From Rossellomorea vietnamensis (GTDB lineage Bacteria; Bacillota; Bacilli; Bacillales; Bacillaceae_B): a stretch of DNA of 64,000 nt. Position 1 is the stretch's first letter. Each line of letters opens with the position of its first letter. Below are positions 26,817-34,323 of the stretch, in pieces. The DNA is taken from contig NZ_VTEI01000001.1 in NCBI RefSeq assembly GCF_008180415.1, forward strand, positions 166,829 to 230,828, written 5' to 3'. The position numbers and the translations under genes are program-made. Below the pieces are notes generated by a model, which was not told the origin of the DNA, did no database searches, and was given only the letters and a program-made list of their open reading frames with translations.

Positions 26817-27566
26817 CTAAAAACCCATTAAGAGTGATAAATACCAGTCTATAATATTGTCATAATAAAAATAAGAAATTAAAGCACCTGCCGCAATGAA
26901 TGGTCCAAACGGAATCGGTTTCTTTCTTTGAAAGAAGCCTGCCGCAAGCCCGATCATTCCAATCACAGCTCCCAGAAGAGTCGCGAGGAAAAATGCCAGC
27001 AGCACCGGTCCTACCCCCATAACAAAGCCAATGAGTGCGTATAGTTTAATATCACCGCCGCCCATTCCGCCTTTACTGATGACAGCAATCAGCAGAAGCA
27101 GGCTGAATCCAATTGCGCTTCCAGCCAAAGAATCCCACCACGGGTTCAACGGGATAAATAGCCGTTCTAACAAAAAAAGCCCCGAGAAAAATAACAGAAC
27201 TTTATCCGGGATGATCATGTATTTTATATCAGATACAAAGATGATGACAAACAGCGAAACAAGTGTGAGAGCAACGAGAAGTTCCGGCTCCCATCCGATG
27301 ATAGAATACGAGATTAGAAATAGTATGGCAGTTGAGGCTTCCACTAAAGGATAAAGAGGAGAAATGCGCTCCAGGCAGCGGGAACACTTTCCTCCTTGAA
27401 TGATGTATGACAGAACCGGAATCAATTCCAGCGCCGTCAGGGTATGACCGCATCCCGGACAAGAGGAACGCGGCTTGACGATCGATTGGTTAAGTGGCAC
27501 TCGCAGGCCTACTACATTGTAGAAGGAGCCTAGGAGGAGACCGTAAATTAATAATAAGTTTAACAT
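26817..27566 (-). CDS. comC: Prepilin peptidase/N-methyltransferase (PilD/ComC)
   Basis: Aspartyl membrane protease that cleaves prepilin leaders and methylates the new N-terminus. Near the start is GSFYNVVGLRVP, then the four zinc cysteines C36, C39, C61 and C64 (CPGCGH, CSRCLE). The catalytic aspartates are D113 (SDIKYMIIPD) and D172 (GGGDIKLYAL), among about eight membrane helices. The 249-aa length is normal. No Shine-Dalgarno sequence precedes the ATG, which lies 10 nt after the pilin stop, so it may depend on coupling and be made at low level. It occupies the comC position of B. subtilis and probably serves competence pseudopilins too. Confidence 0.96.
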   Translation of the reverse strand: MLNLLLIYGLLLGSFYNVVGLRVPLNQSIVKPRSSCPGCGHTLTALELIPVLSYIIQGGKCSRCLERISPLYPLVEASTAILFLISYSIIGWEPELLVALTLVSLFVIIFVSDIKYMIIPDKVLLFFSGLFLLERLFIPLNPWWDSLAGSAIGFSLLLLIAVISKGGMGGGDIKLYALIGFVMGVGPVLLAFFLATLLGAVIGMIGLAAGFFQRKKPIPFGPFIAAGALISYFYYDNIIDWYLSLLMGF

Positions 27567-27575
27567 TAGATAATA

Positions 27576-28061
27576 TTATGGTGTAGGGTTAGTAGTTGTC
27601 TCAGTCGCTAGGCCATCTAAATTTACATCGTCACGAGTTAAACTATCTGGGTCCTTATTAACAAAATAGCCATTGGTAGCACTATTATTGCTAGAAAGAG
27701 TTACTCTATAAGTATAATTACCAGTCGATGAGTTTTTTGTAACAAATACAGCAGTTTTGTCATCATCGTAGCTAGTTCCAGAAGGATTATCAACATCCTC
27801 TAAGTAACCATCTGAAACTAATGAATCTAAAGTAAATGTAGTACTTCCTTCAACATCTTTCGCAGTCACTGCCATACGAGCAGCACTAACCATCTGCTGA
27901 GCATTCGCAATATGCGCATCCTTCTTTGAGTTATTAATCAATCCACCAATACTAGGTATAGCAATAGCAGCAATAATTCCAAGGATGACAACGACAGCAA
28001 GCAGTTCGATAAGGGTTAACCCTCTTTGGTCTTTCAATTTTTGACCGATTTTCTTAAACAT
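27576..28061 (-). CDS. pilA: Probable major type IV pilin
   Basis: Prepilin with a 14-residue basic leader (MFKKIGQKLKDQRG) cut before LTLIELLAVVVILGIIAAIA, with the conserved Glu5 and the hydrophobic alpha-1 helix. The globular part (residues about 60-161) is rich in Ser, Thr, Asn and Asp, has no cysteine and ends in a Thr/Pro tail, as expected for an exposed, fast-evolving pilin. RBS AGGAGGT lies 9 nt before ATG. It has its own strong-looking promoter region and is followed directly by the peptidase. The major role is inferred from the promoter and the position. Confidence 0.9.
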   Translation of the reverse strand: MFKKIGQKLKDQRGLTLIELLAVVVILGIIAAIAIPSIGGLINNSKKDAHIANAQQMVSAARMAVTAKDVEGSTTFTLDSLVSDGYLEDVDNPSGTSYDDDKTAVFVTKNSSTGNYTYRVTLSSNNSATNGYFVNKDPDSLTRDDVNLDGLATETTTNPTP

Positions 28062-28113
28062 TTTCCGTACCTCCTATGGTTCTTTTAGATTAGGTAAATA
28101 GTATTTCTGTTTC

Positions 28114-28143
28114 AATTATACATGACAATTTTGTCATTTAAAG
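28114..28143 (-). promoter_or_regulatory. Pilin promoter with operator-like palindrome in the spacer
   Basis: On the minus strand TATAAT (28115-28120) is a consensus -10. The next 17 bp upstream are filled by the palindrome ATGACAATTTTGTCAT (28122-28137, 7-2-7), and the -35 (CTTTAA) is poor. A palindrome lying exactly in the spacer suggests a bound regulator. The 113-bp gap ends at the pilC stop. Confidence 0.65.
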
Positions 28144-28174
28144 TAGCAAAATGTAAAATTTTTAAAGAAATTGT

Positions 28175-29386
28175 TTAATAGCCTCCGACATTGTTGAAGA
28201 TTTCGAACATCGGCACCATGATGGATGTGACGATGGTCCCGACCAGTGCTGCGAGGAAGACGATCATCAGCGGCTCGATCAGGGATTTTAAGCGGTCTGT
28301 GCTGTTTTCGACTTCTTTTTCATAGAAGTCCGCGACTTTTCCCAGCATAGAATCCAGTGAACCGGTTGTTTCTCCAATCGCAATCATCTGGGTGACGAGC
28401 GGCGGAAACGCCCAGTGCTTTTTCATCGGCTCTGTCAGGGATGTCCCTTTCTCGAGGGAATCTCTTGACTGGCGGAGAACTCTTGCAATCACTTCATTCT
28501 CGACGACCTTCTCGACGATAGCCAAGGCCTGCAGAATCGGAACCGAGCTGGAGAACAAGGAGCTGAGTGTTCTTGTCATTCGCGCCAATGCCGCTTTTTG
28601 GATCATGCTGCCGAAAATCGGCATACGCAGCATCGCATAGTCATAATAATATTTCGTTTTGCTGTTTCTCTTTATGGCCATGATGCCGGCCGCAAATGCT
28701 AGCATGGCTGCCGTAACCAAATACCAATACTTCTGCATGAATTCACTCGAACCCAGTACGAATTGCGTGATGGCAGGAAGCTCGCCGCCAAAGTCCGAAA
28801 GCATTGTGACAAAGGTTGGTACTACAGCCACCAGCAGGAAGATGACGACCGCAATTGCGATGACTCCCACCACCGCAGGATAAGCGAGGGCGGAAACGAT
28901 TTTCTGCTTTGTCATGTGCTGCTTTTCATAGTGTGTGGCAAGGCTTTCAAGCGTTTCGTCCAGGCTTCCTGATGCTTCCCCTGCCCGGATCATGTTGATC
29001 AGCATCGATTCAAAGATCCTTCTGTGTTTGGCAAGTGCATCCGAGAGCGGGTTTCCGTCTTTCAACTCTGATTGCACTTCAACCAGCGCCTTGCCTAAAG
29101 GTTTGCTTTCTGTCTGCGAGGAAAGGATATCCGTTGCGTCCACAACCGTTACCCCTGCCTGCAGGAGGGTCGCAAACTGTCTTAAAAAAATGACCATGTG
29201 CTGCAGTTTGACCGGATTTCCGATTGCGATATCCTTGGTCAGCAAGGTTTCCGGGACTTCACTCATCTCGATAACCCGGATGCCCTGGTTTTTCAGCTTG
29301 AGCATCGCTTCCCTTGTAGAGCCTGCCGTTAATACCCCTGACTTCTTGCCCGTCCGTCCGCGTCCTGTATATTTAAAGCGCGCCAT
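28175..29386 (-). CDS. pilC: Pilus platform protein PilC
   Basis: Polytopic inner-membrane platform of the type IV pilus (GspF family). Two homologous cytoplasmic helical domains occupy about residues 65-190 (FLRQFATLLQAGVTVVDATD) and 265-385 (RMTRTLSSLFSSSVPILQAL), each followed by membrane segments (PAVVGVIAIAVVIFLLVAVV and LMIVFLAALVGTIVTSIMVP). An N-terminal extension (MARFKYTGRGRTGKKSGVLT) is typical of PilC. The 403-aa length is standard. The start directly abuts the pilT stop. Confidence 0.97.
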   Translation of the reverse strand: MARFKYTGRGRTGKKSGVLTAGSTREAMLKLKNQGIRVIEMSEVPETLLTKDIAIGNPVKLQHMVIFLRQFATLLQAGVTVVDATDILSSQTESKPLGKALVEVQSELKDGNPLSDALAKHRRIFESMLINMIRAGEASGSLDETLESLATHYEKQHMTKQKIVSALAYPAVVGVIAIAVVIFLLVAVVPTFVTMLSDFGGELPAITQFVLGSSEFMQKYWYLVTAAMLAFAAGIMAIKRNSKTKYYYDYAMLRMPIFGSMIQKAALARMTRTLSSLFSSSVPILQALAIVEKVVENEVIARVLRQSRDSLEKGTSLTEPMKKHWAFPPLVTQMIAIGETTGSLDSMLGKVADFYEKEVENSTDRLKSLIEPLMIVFLAALVGTIVTSIMVPMFEIFNNVGGY

Positions 29387-30430
29387 CTAGGTCGTCTGCT
29401 CCATTTCAATGTAAGGAAAGGCCGATTCACGGGCAATGATACCGGATTCGTACAGATTTCTGATGCTGGACGACATAAGATGCATCCCCAACCCTTTTGA
29501 GGTTTGCAGGATATTATCAATCTGGTGGACCTTTTCTGAGCGGATCAGGTTGGCGATCGCCGGATTATTGACGAGAAGCTCGGTTGCCGCTCTCCGCCCT
29601 TTTTTATCGACCGTCGGAAACAGTCTTTGCGACAGAATCGCAACAAGAACAGAAGCGAGCTGAATCCTGACCTGGGCCTGCTGTTCAGGAGGAAACACAT
29701 CCACAATCCGCTCGATCGTTGCTGCTGAACTGGACGTATGTAAGGTAGCAAATACAAGATGTCCGGTTTCCGCAGCCGTTATCGCTGTATGAATCGTCTC
29801 GAGATCACGCATTTCTCCAACAAGAATAATATCCGGGTCCTGGCGTAGCGCACTGCGGAGCCCTCTAGAGAAATTTTTCGTGTCAAATCCGACTTCACGC
29901 TGGTCGATGATGGAGCTGCCATGTTTATGCAGATACTCGATAGGATCCTCCAATGTGATGACATGCTTGCGCATGGACCGGTTCACATGGTCGATCATCG
30001 AAGCAAGCGTAGTCGATTTCCCGCTTCCCGTCGGACCTGTCACAAGGACAAGGCCCTGCGGCTTTTCGGTAATTTTTTTCAGCACCGGCGGAAGCGACAA
30101 GTCATCAATGCTTGGAATGCTTGTCGGCACAATCCGGATGGCAAGAGAAATACAGGAGCGCTGCTGATAAACGTTGATCCTGAAACGTGATATTCCCGGG
30201 ATGCCATAGGAAAAGTCAAGCTCGCCTTGATCCATAAACATCTTCCACAGATCTTCAGGAACGATTGACTTGGCCATGCCTTCCGTGTCAGATGGCTTCA
30301 GAATGTCTTTGCCGTATCTCTTCAAGTCCCCATGAAGGCGGAACACAGGAGGCGCCCCGACAGTTAAGTGTATATCGGATGCCTTTAGCTCGTATGCTGA
30401 ACGCAATAAATAGTCGATTTTTTCTTTCAT
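29387..30430 (-). CDS. pilT: Pilus retraction ATPase PilT
   Basis: Hexameric ATPase that powers pilus retraction. Walker A GPTGSGKSTTLASMIDH lies near residue 125. The Asp box (VITLEDPIEYLHKHGSSIID), Walker B ILVGEMRDLETI and His box HLVFATLHTSSS follow. The PilT-specific C-terminal block is present as AIANLIRSEKVHQI, close to the AIRNLIRE motif needed for retraction. ATG 30430 is preferred (GGTGA 6 nt upstream) over GTG 30439, which directly abuts the pilB stop. The presence of PilT distinguishes this from a competence or secretion pseudopilus. Confidence 0.97.
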   Translation of the reverse strand: MKEKIDYLLRSAYELKASDIHLTVGAPPVFRLHGDLKRYGKDILKPSDTEGMAKSIVPEDLWKMFMDQGELDFSYGIPGISRFRINVYQQRSCISLAIRIVPTSIPSIDDLSLPPVLKKITEKPQGLVLVTGPTGSGKSTTLASMIDHVNRSMRKHVITLEDPIEYLHKHGSSIIDQREVGFDTKNFSRGLRSALRQDPDIILVGEMRDLETIHTAITAAETGHLVFATLHTSSSAATIERIVDVFPPEQQAQVRIQLASVLVAILSQRLFPTVDKKGRRAATELLVNNPAIANLIRSEKVHQIDNILQTSKGLGMHLMSSSIRNLYESGIIARESAFPYIEMEQTT

Positions 30431-30439
30431 TTCTATCAC

Positions 30440-32101
30440 CTATTCTGAGATGGCTACCCGAAGGATCTCTTCGGTCGTCGTCAAGCCTTGTTTTACTTTC
30501 AATAATCCATCATCGACGAGGAAGATGGTCTTGCTTTTCACTGCATGCTCCCGCAGCTTGGAGAACGATTCGCCATTTAAAATGACTTTTCTCATATCCT
30601 CATTCATGACAAGGACTTCATGAATGGCGAGGCGCCCTTTATAGCCTGTCATGTTGCAGGAAGAACAGCCCTCGCCCCTCATGATTTTATCGATCTTCAT
30701 CCCTCTTTTAGCAAAGATTTCGACTTCCCGTTTACTCGGCTCATGTTCTCGGCCGCAGTCACGGCAAACTTTTCTAACAAGACGCTGAGCGACAATTCCG
30801 CTCAATGAAGAAGCGACAAGGAACGGCTCCACTCCCATGTCCAGAAGCCTTGTGACGGTTCCAAGAGAATCGTTGGTGTGGATGGTGCTAAGTACAAGAT
30901 GTCCTGTCAAAGAAGCCCTGATCGAGACCTCCACTGTTTCCTTGTCACGTATTTCCCCGACCATGATGATGTTCGGATCCTGACGGAGAATGGCCCGCAA
31001 GCCCTTGGCAAATGTAAGGCCTACGTTGGGATTAACCCCGATCTGGTTGATGCCTTCGAGCTGGTACTCAACTGGATCTTCAACCGTGATGATATTGACT
31101 TCTTCGCTGTTCAAGTGATTTAAAGCCGCATAGAGTGTTGAAGACTTACCCGACCCGGTTGGACCTGTAATCAGGACAATCCCTGTCGGCTGCTTGATCA
31201 TATCCATGAAACGCTTGAAATTAAGTTTGTTAAATCCAAGCTGACTGATATCATTTAATGCAGAGCTGAGGTCAAGTATCCTCATGACGACCTTTTCACC
31301 GAATACGGTTGGCAGTGTGGAGACACGGAGATCGACCGGCCTATAATCTACATTGGTTTTGATCCTGCCGTCCTGCGGGACCCTGAACTCTGTGATATCA
31401 AGGTTGGCCATGATCTTGATCCTGGCAATCAGCATGCTTTGCATATGCTTCGGCAGATTTCTTTCCGTTCTCAAAACACCATCAATCCGGTAGCGGATCG
31501 CTACCTTCGTCTCCTGTGGATCGATATGGATATCACTGGCCTTCTGCGTGACTGCGTTTGAAAGGAGCTGATTGACAAGCTTAACGATCGGCGAATCCTG
31601 GTCGACGATTGTCTGTTCTTCTATAGTGCTCTTTTCTGGCTTTTCATTGACCAGCTCTTCAAAGCCTTCCTCTGTATCATAGTACTTGGTGACAGCCCTA
31701 AGGATATCATCCTTCGTTGCAATCGCTGTTTCAATTTGGAAGCCTGTCGACAGCCTTAAGTCCTCTATGGCATAGAAGTCCATGGGATCTGACATGGCGA
31801 CATAAAGCTTCTCACCTTCTTTTTTTAAAGGGATCATGAGGTTCCGTTTAGCCTCTTCCTTTGGGATCAGGTGAAAAAGATTCGTATCAAAAGGATAACG
31901 GTATAAGCTGACGTGCGGGATACCCAGCTGGAACTCGAGGACCTCGATCAGCTGCTGTTCGGTAATATATCCCTTTTGCAGCAGGGCATCTCCAAGCTTT
32001 TGTCCCTGTTCTTTTTCCTGCAGGGCCATATTAAGTTTTTCTTCTGAAATCAGGCCCGCTTCCACTAAGAGATCTCCGAGCCTCTTCCTGGTCTGTACCA
32101 T
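30440..32101 (-). CDS. pilB: Pilus extension ATPase PilB with c-di-GMP-type MshEN domain
   Basis: Motor for pilus assembly. The N-terminus has two 24-residue MshEN-type motifs at residues 7-30 (RLGDLLVEAGLISEEKLNMA...) and 35-58 (KLGDALLQKGYITEQQLIEV...), the pattern that binds c-di-GMP in MshE and PilB relatives. The last Q of the first and first R of the second are both K. The ATPase core has Walker A ITGPTGSGKSSTLYAA, Asp box VEDPVEYQLEGINQI, Walker B IMVGEIRDKETVEVS and His box HLVLSTIHTND. A four-cysteine zinc motif (CRDCG ... CSSCN) follows. The 553-aa length is normal. Confidence 0.96.
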   Translation of the reverse strand: MVQTRKRLGDLLVEAGLISEEKLNMALQEKEQGQKLGDALLQKGYITEQQLIEVLEFQLGIPHVSLYRYPFDTNLFHLIPKEEAKRNLMIPLKKEGEKLYVAMSDPMDFYAIEDLRLSTGFQIETAIATKDDILRAVTKYYDTEEGFEELVNEKPEKSTIEEQTIVDQDSPIVKLVNQLLSNAVTQKASDIHIDPQETKVAIRYRIDGVLRTERNLPKHMQSMLIARIKIMANLDITEFRVPQDGRIKTNVDYRPVDLRVSTLPTVFGEKVVMRILDLSSALNDISQLGFNKLNFKRFMDMIKQPTGIVLITGPTGSGKSSTLYAALNHLNSEEVNIITVEDPVEYQLEGINQIGVNPNVGLTFAKGLRAILRQDPNIIMVGEIRDKETVEVSIRASLTGHLVLSTIHTNDSLGTVTRLLDMGVEPFLVASSLSGIVAQRLVRKVCRDCGREHEPSKREVEIFAKRGMKIDKIMRGEGCSSCNMTGYKGRLAIHEVLVMNEDMRKVILNGESFSKLREHAVKSKTIFLVDDGLLKVKQGLTTTEEILRVAISE

Positions 32102-32130
32102 CCAATCACCAGCTTATCTAATTTTCTAGT

Positions 32131-33552
32131 TCATTTTTTTTTATCTTCGTCTGCTTTTTCATCTTTTTTATTGGACGCGGCTGCTGTGCCGGCATCACTT
32201 TGCGAGGAAGCTGATCCCTCGCTGGCTTTTCCGTCCGCAGAAGATCCGCCCGCATTGTCATTCTCTGATGAATGGTTCTCTTTTGTAGAATCATCACTGC
32301 TTCCTGAATTCGGCGGAGGTCCGCTTGTTTCTGTGGAATCTGATTCTTCATCACTATCTGTCAAAGGAGTATCGACAATATCTTTTTCCTCAACATCTTC
32401 AGGTGCTTCTTCCAGACTATGAATCTCGATTCTATGGACAGGCGGATAAAAATCCTCTGCAATCAGTTTTTCTTCCATTACTTCTCCATTTTCACCGATA
32501 CTCTGGCGGAACACTTTGATCAGGACGCCTTTCCTTCCTTCTTCAGGCACCTGAACTACATTCTTCTCGAGGAAAGGATTGTACTGGACGATTTTCTTTT
32601 GAGGAAATTCCTCTTTGTCCTTCAGTGTTACCTTGTAGTCCGTCGCCAATGGAAAGCCGATCAGCTTGGCGTACAGCTGATTGTCGAGAAGCTCGAGGAC
32701 AATAAGGTAATCGTTATTATTCGGATTGGCAAAAACAAAATCCTGGCTGCTTGCATCATCGATTTTCGCTTCATAGCCGAGCTCTATTTCTGCAGGCAGG
32801 TCCGGGCTTGTATTTCGTTCAATGATAGAAAAATTGGACTGCAGGACCAGCTTATATAGAAGCGAGGTAATGACACTGAGGTCTTCACCTTTTTCATTGC
32901 CGGTAAAACCGTTCTCCTCCAGATGCCTGAGGAACGAGAATTCTGTGCCCTGCTTCACAGTGATTTGCGGAAAGGCTTCTACGAATCTCTTAATCTCCGG
33001 TGTGACCGTGATTTTTTCCGAAAGAGCTTCGGCGGTAACTTCCTCCACACTTCCCTTTTCAAAATAATCACTGAGGGAAATGACAGAGCTGCTTGGCAGC
33101 ATGGAAGCCTGGCCGATTAGATCCTGCTCCAATGAAGCAGTGTCCATTTCTTCAACAGACATTTCGGGATAGGCTGTTTTCAATTGATCCATAAGCGTTT
33201 CCATGTCTACAGTGACAGCCAGAGGAGTGGTTCCTCCCCCGCTGGCATTCTGCATACTTTGATTGATATCGATGGAAAATAGAGAAAGATCTATATCCGT
33301 TTCCACTCCGGAAAGTTCTGCTGTCATGATTGCTGATGCTTTCCATTCGGCTGCCGCCAATGCAAGTGCCTCTTTTGCCTCCTGCTGGGACTGCCCCCCT
33401 ACATTGATGGAAGCCACCATTGTGGACGGCTGAATCATATCGGCCTCTGTAAATTTATTCAGTGCAAAAGAGCCTGCATGGGAAAAACCGAAAATAAAAA
33501 CGGTGGCAGAGAGTAGTGGGATGAATACATTTTTAACTGGTCTGTTCTCCAT
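32131..33552 (-). CDS. VanW-like exported protein of the pilus operon
   Basis: 473 aa with an N-terminal membrane anchor or signal segment (VFIPLLSATVFIFGFSHAGS). Residues about 195-300 resemble a VanW domain: TEFSFLRHLEENGFTG, DLSVITSLLYKLVLQSNFSI, IERNTSPDLP and the FVFANPNNNDYLIVLELLDN strand pair. The usual GGGxCQ block is degenerate. A beta-rich region follows to about 390, then a Ser/Asp/Glu/Thr-rich tail to the end. It is 29 bp upstream of pilB. VanW proteins are cell-surface proteins of unclear biochemistry. Here a role in passing the pilus through the thick wall is a reasonable guess, not shown. Confidence 0.65.
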   Translation of the reverse strand: MENRPVKNVFIPLLSATVFIFGFSHAGSFALNKFTEADMIQPSTMVASINVGGQSQQEAKEALALAAAEWKASAIMTAELSGVETDIDLSLFSIDINQSMQNASGGGTTPLAVTVDMETLMDQLKTAYPEMSVEEMDTASLEQDLIGQASMLPSSSVISLSDYFEKGSVEEVTAEALSEKITVTPEIKRFVEAFPQITVKQGTEFSFLRHLEENGFTGNEKGEDLSVITSLLYKLVLQSNFSIIERNTSPDLPAEIELGYEAKIDDASSQDFVFANPNNNDYLIVLELLDNQLYAKLIGFPLATDYKVTLKDKEEFPQKKIVQYNPFLEKNVVQVPEEGRKGVLIKVFRQSIGENGEVMEEKLIAEDFYPPVHRIEIHSLEEAPEDVEEKDIVDTPLTDSDEESDSTETSGPPPNSGSSDDSTKENHSSENDNAGGSSADGKASEGSASSQSDAGTAAASNKKDEKADEDKKK

Positions 33553-33575
33553 GTCAATTCCCCGCTCCTTTCACA

Positions 33576-34313
33576 TTAATCTTGTGTATTCATTGTCAAT
33601 TCAACGAATACGGACGGTCCTTCAGTTTGTGCTCGGGAGATGTCCTCTTCAGTCAAGATGGTACCACTTGAGATGATTGTTTCTCCTGAAACTCCTGTTA
33701 TATCTTTCGTGACACGCTTGCCTTTCAACAGGCCTGCCTGCTTGTTTCTAATATTTTCTATATCGATTGACGTGTTCTCTTCAAGATCTAATTCAGGCTC
33801 TTCTTGAGTTTCAGGAAGCAGTTCTTCCACAGAATCCATAAAGCGCCCCGCTGAATCTTCCTTGACGATCAGGATATCTTTTCCGTAAGTGAGGATTTGT
33901 TCGGCTGACAGCACCTTTTCACTTTCTTTCATTCCCACAAGAATACCAATGATGTATCCTGTTTCATCATCCACAAAGTACTCTTTTGCTTCACCGATCA
34001 ATTGACCTTTTCTTGACATGACCTTTGTATCATTGATGCGGATCTTCTTGTTCACCAGCGCATTTGCAATCGGAATTTCATTCAAGTCGATGACAGCATT
34101 GCCGTTTTCCACAGTGACTGCATATTCCCCGATGCCGATTACTTTTTTAAAAGGGATGGCTTTAACACTTACCTGCCAATCTTCATGCTCGATTGTAAGG
34201 AAGTCGACTGATCCTTTTTCAGGGTTCACAACCAGGGATTTAACACTCCCAATTTCCACTCCATCGGCGATACTGATAATCGGCAAACTTAAAATTTCTG
34301 TACTCTTCTTCAT
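33576..34313 (-). CDS. PRC-barrel domain protein (245 aa)
   Basis: Two PRC-barrel-like units are visible. Residues about 5-75 hold ILSLPIISIADGVEIGSVKS and DFLTIEHEDWQVSVKAIPFK. Residues about 85-155 hold NKKIRINDTKVMSRKGQLIG and FVDDETGYIIGILVGMKESE. A C-terminal segment (GKRVTKDITGVSGETIISSG) looks like a third small beta domain. There is no signal peptide, so it is likely cytoplasmic. PRC barrels act as docking modules. It lies between the acidic membrane protein and the VanW-like gene, in the same direction as pilB, and is probably a cytoplasmic adaptor of the machine. The specific role is unknown. Confidence 0.75.
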   Translation of the reverse strand: MKKSTEILSLPIISIADGVEIGSVKSLVVNPEKGSVDFLTIEHEDWQVSVKAIPFKKVIGIGEYAVTVENGNAVIDLNEIPIANALVNKKIRINDTKVMSRKGQLIGEAKEYFVDDETGYIIGILVGMKESEKVLSAEQILTYGKDILIVKEDSAGRFMDSVEELLPETQEEPELDLEENTSIDIENIRNKQAGLLKGKRVTKDITGVSGETIISSGTILTEEDISRAQTEGPSVFVELTMNTQD

Positions 34314-34323
34314 ATTACTGCAC

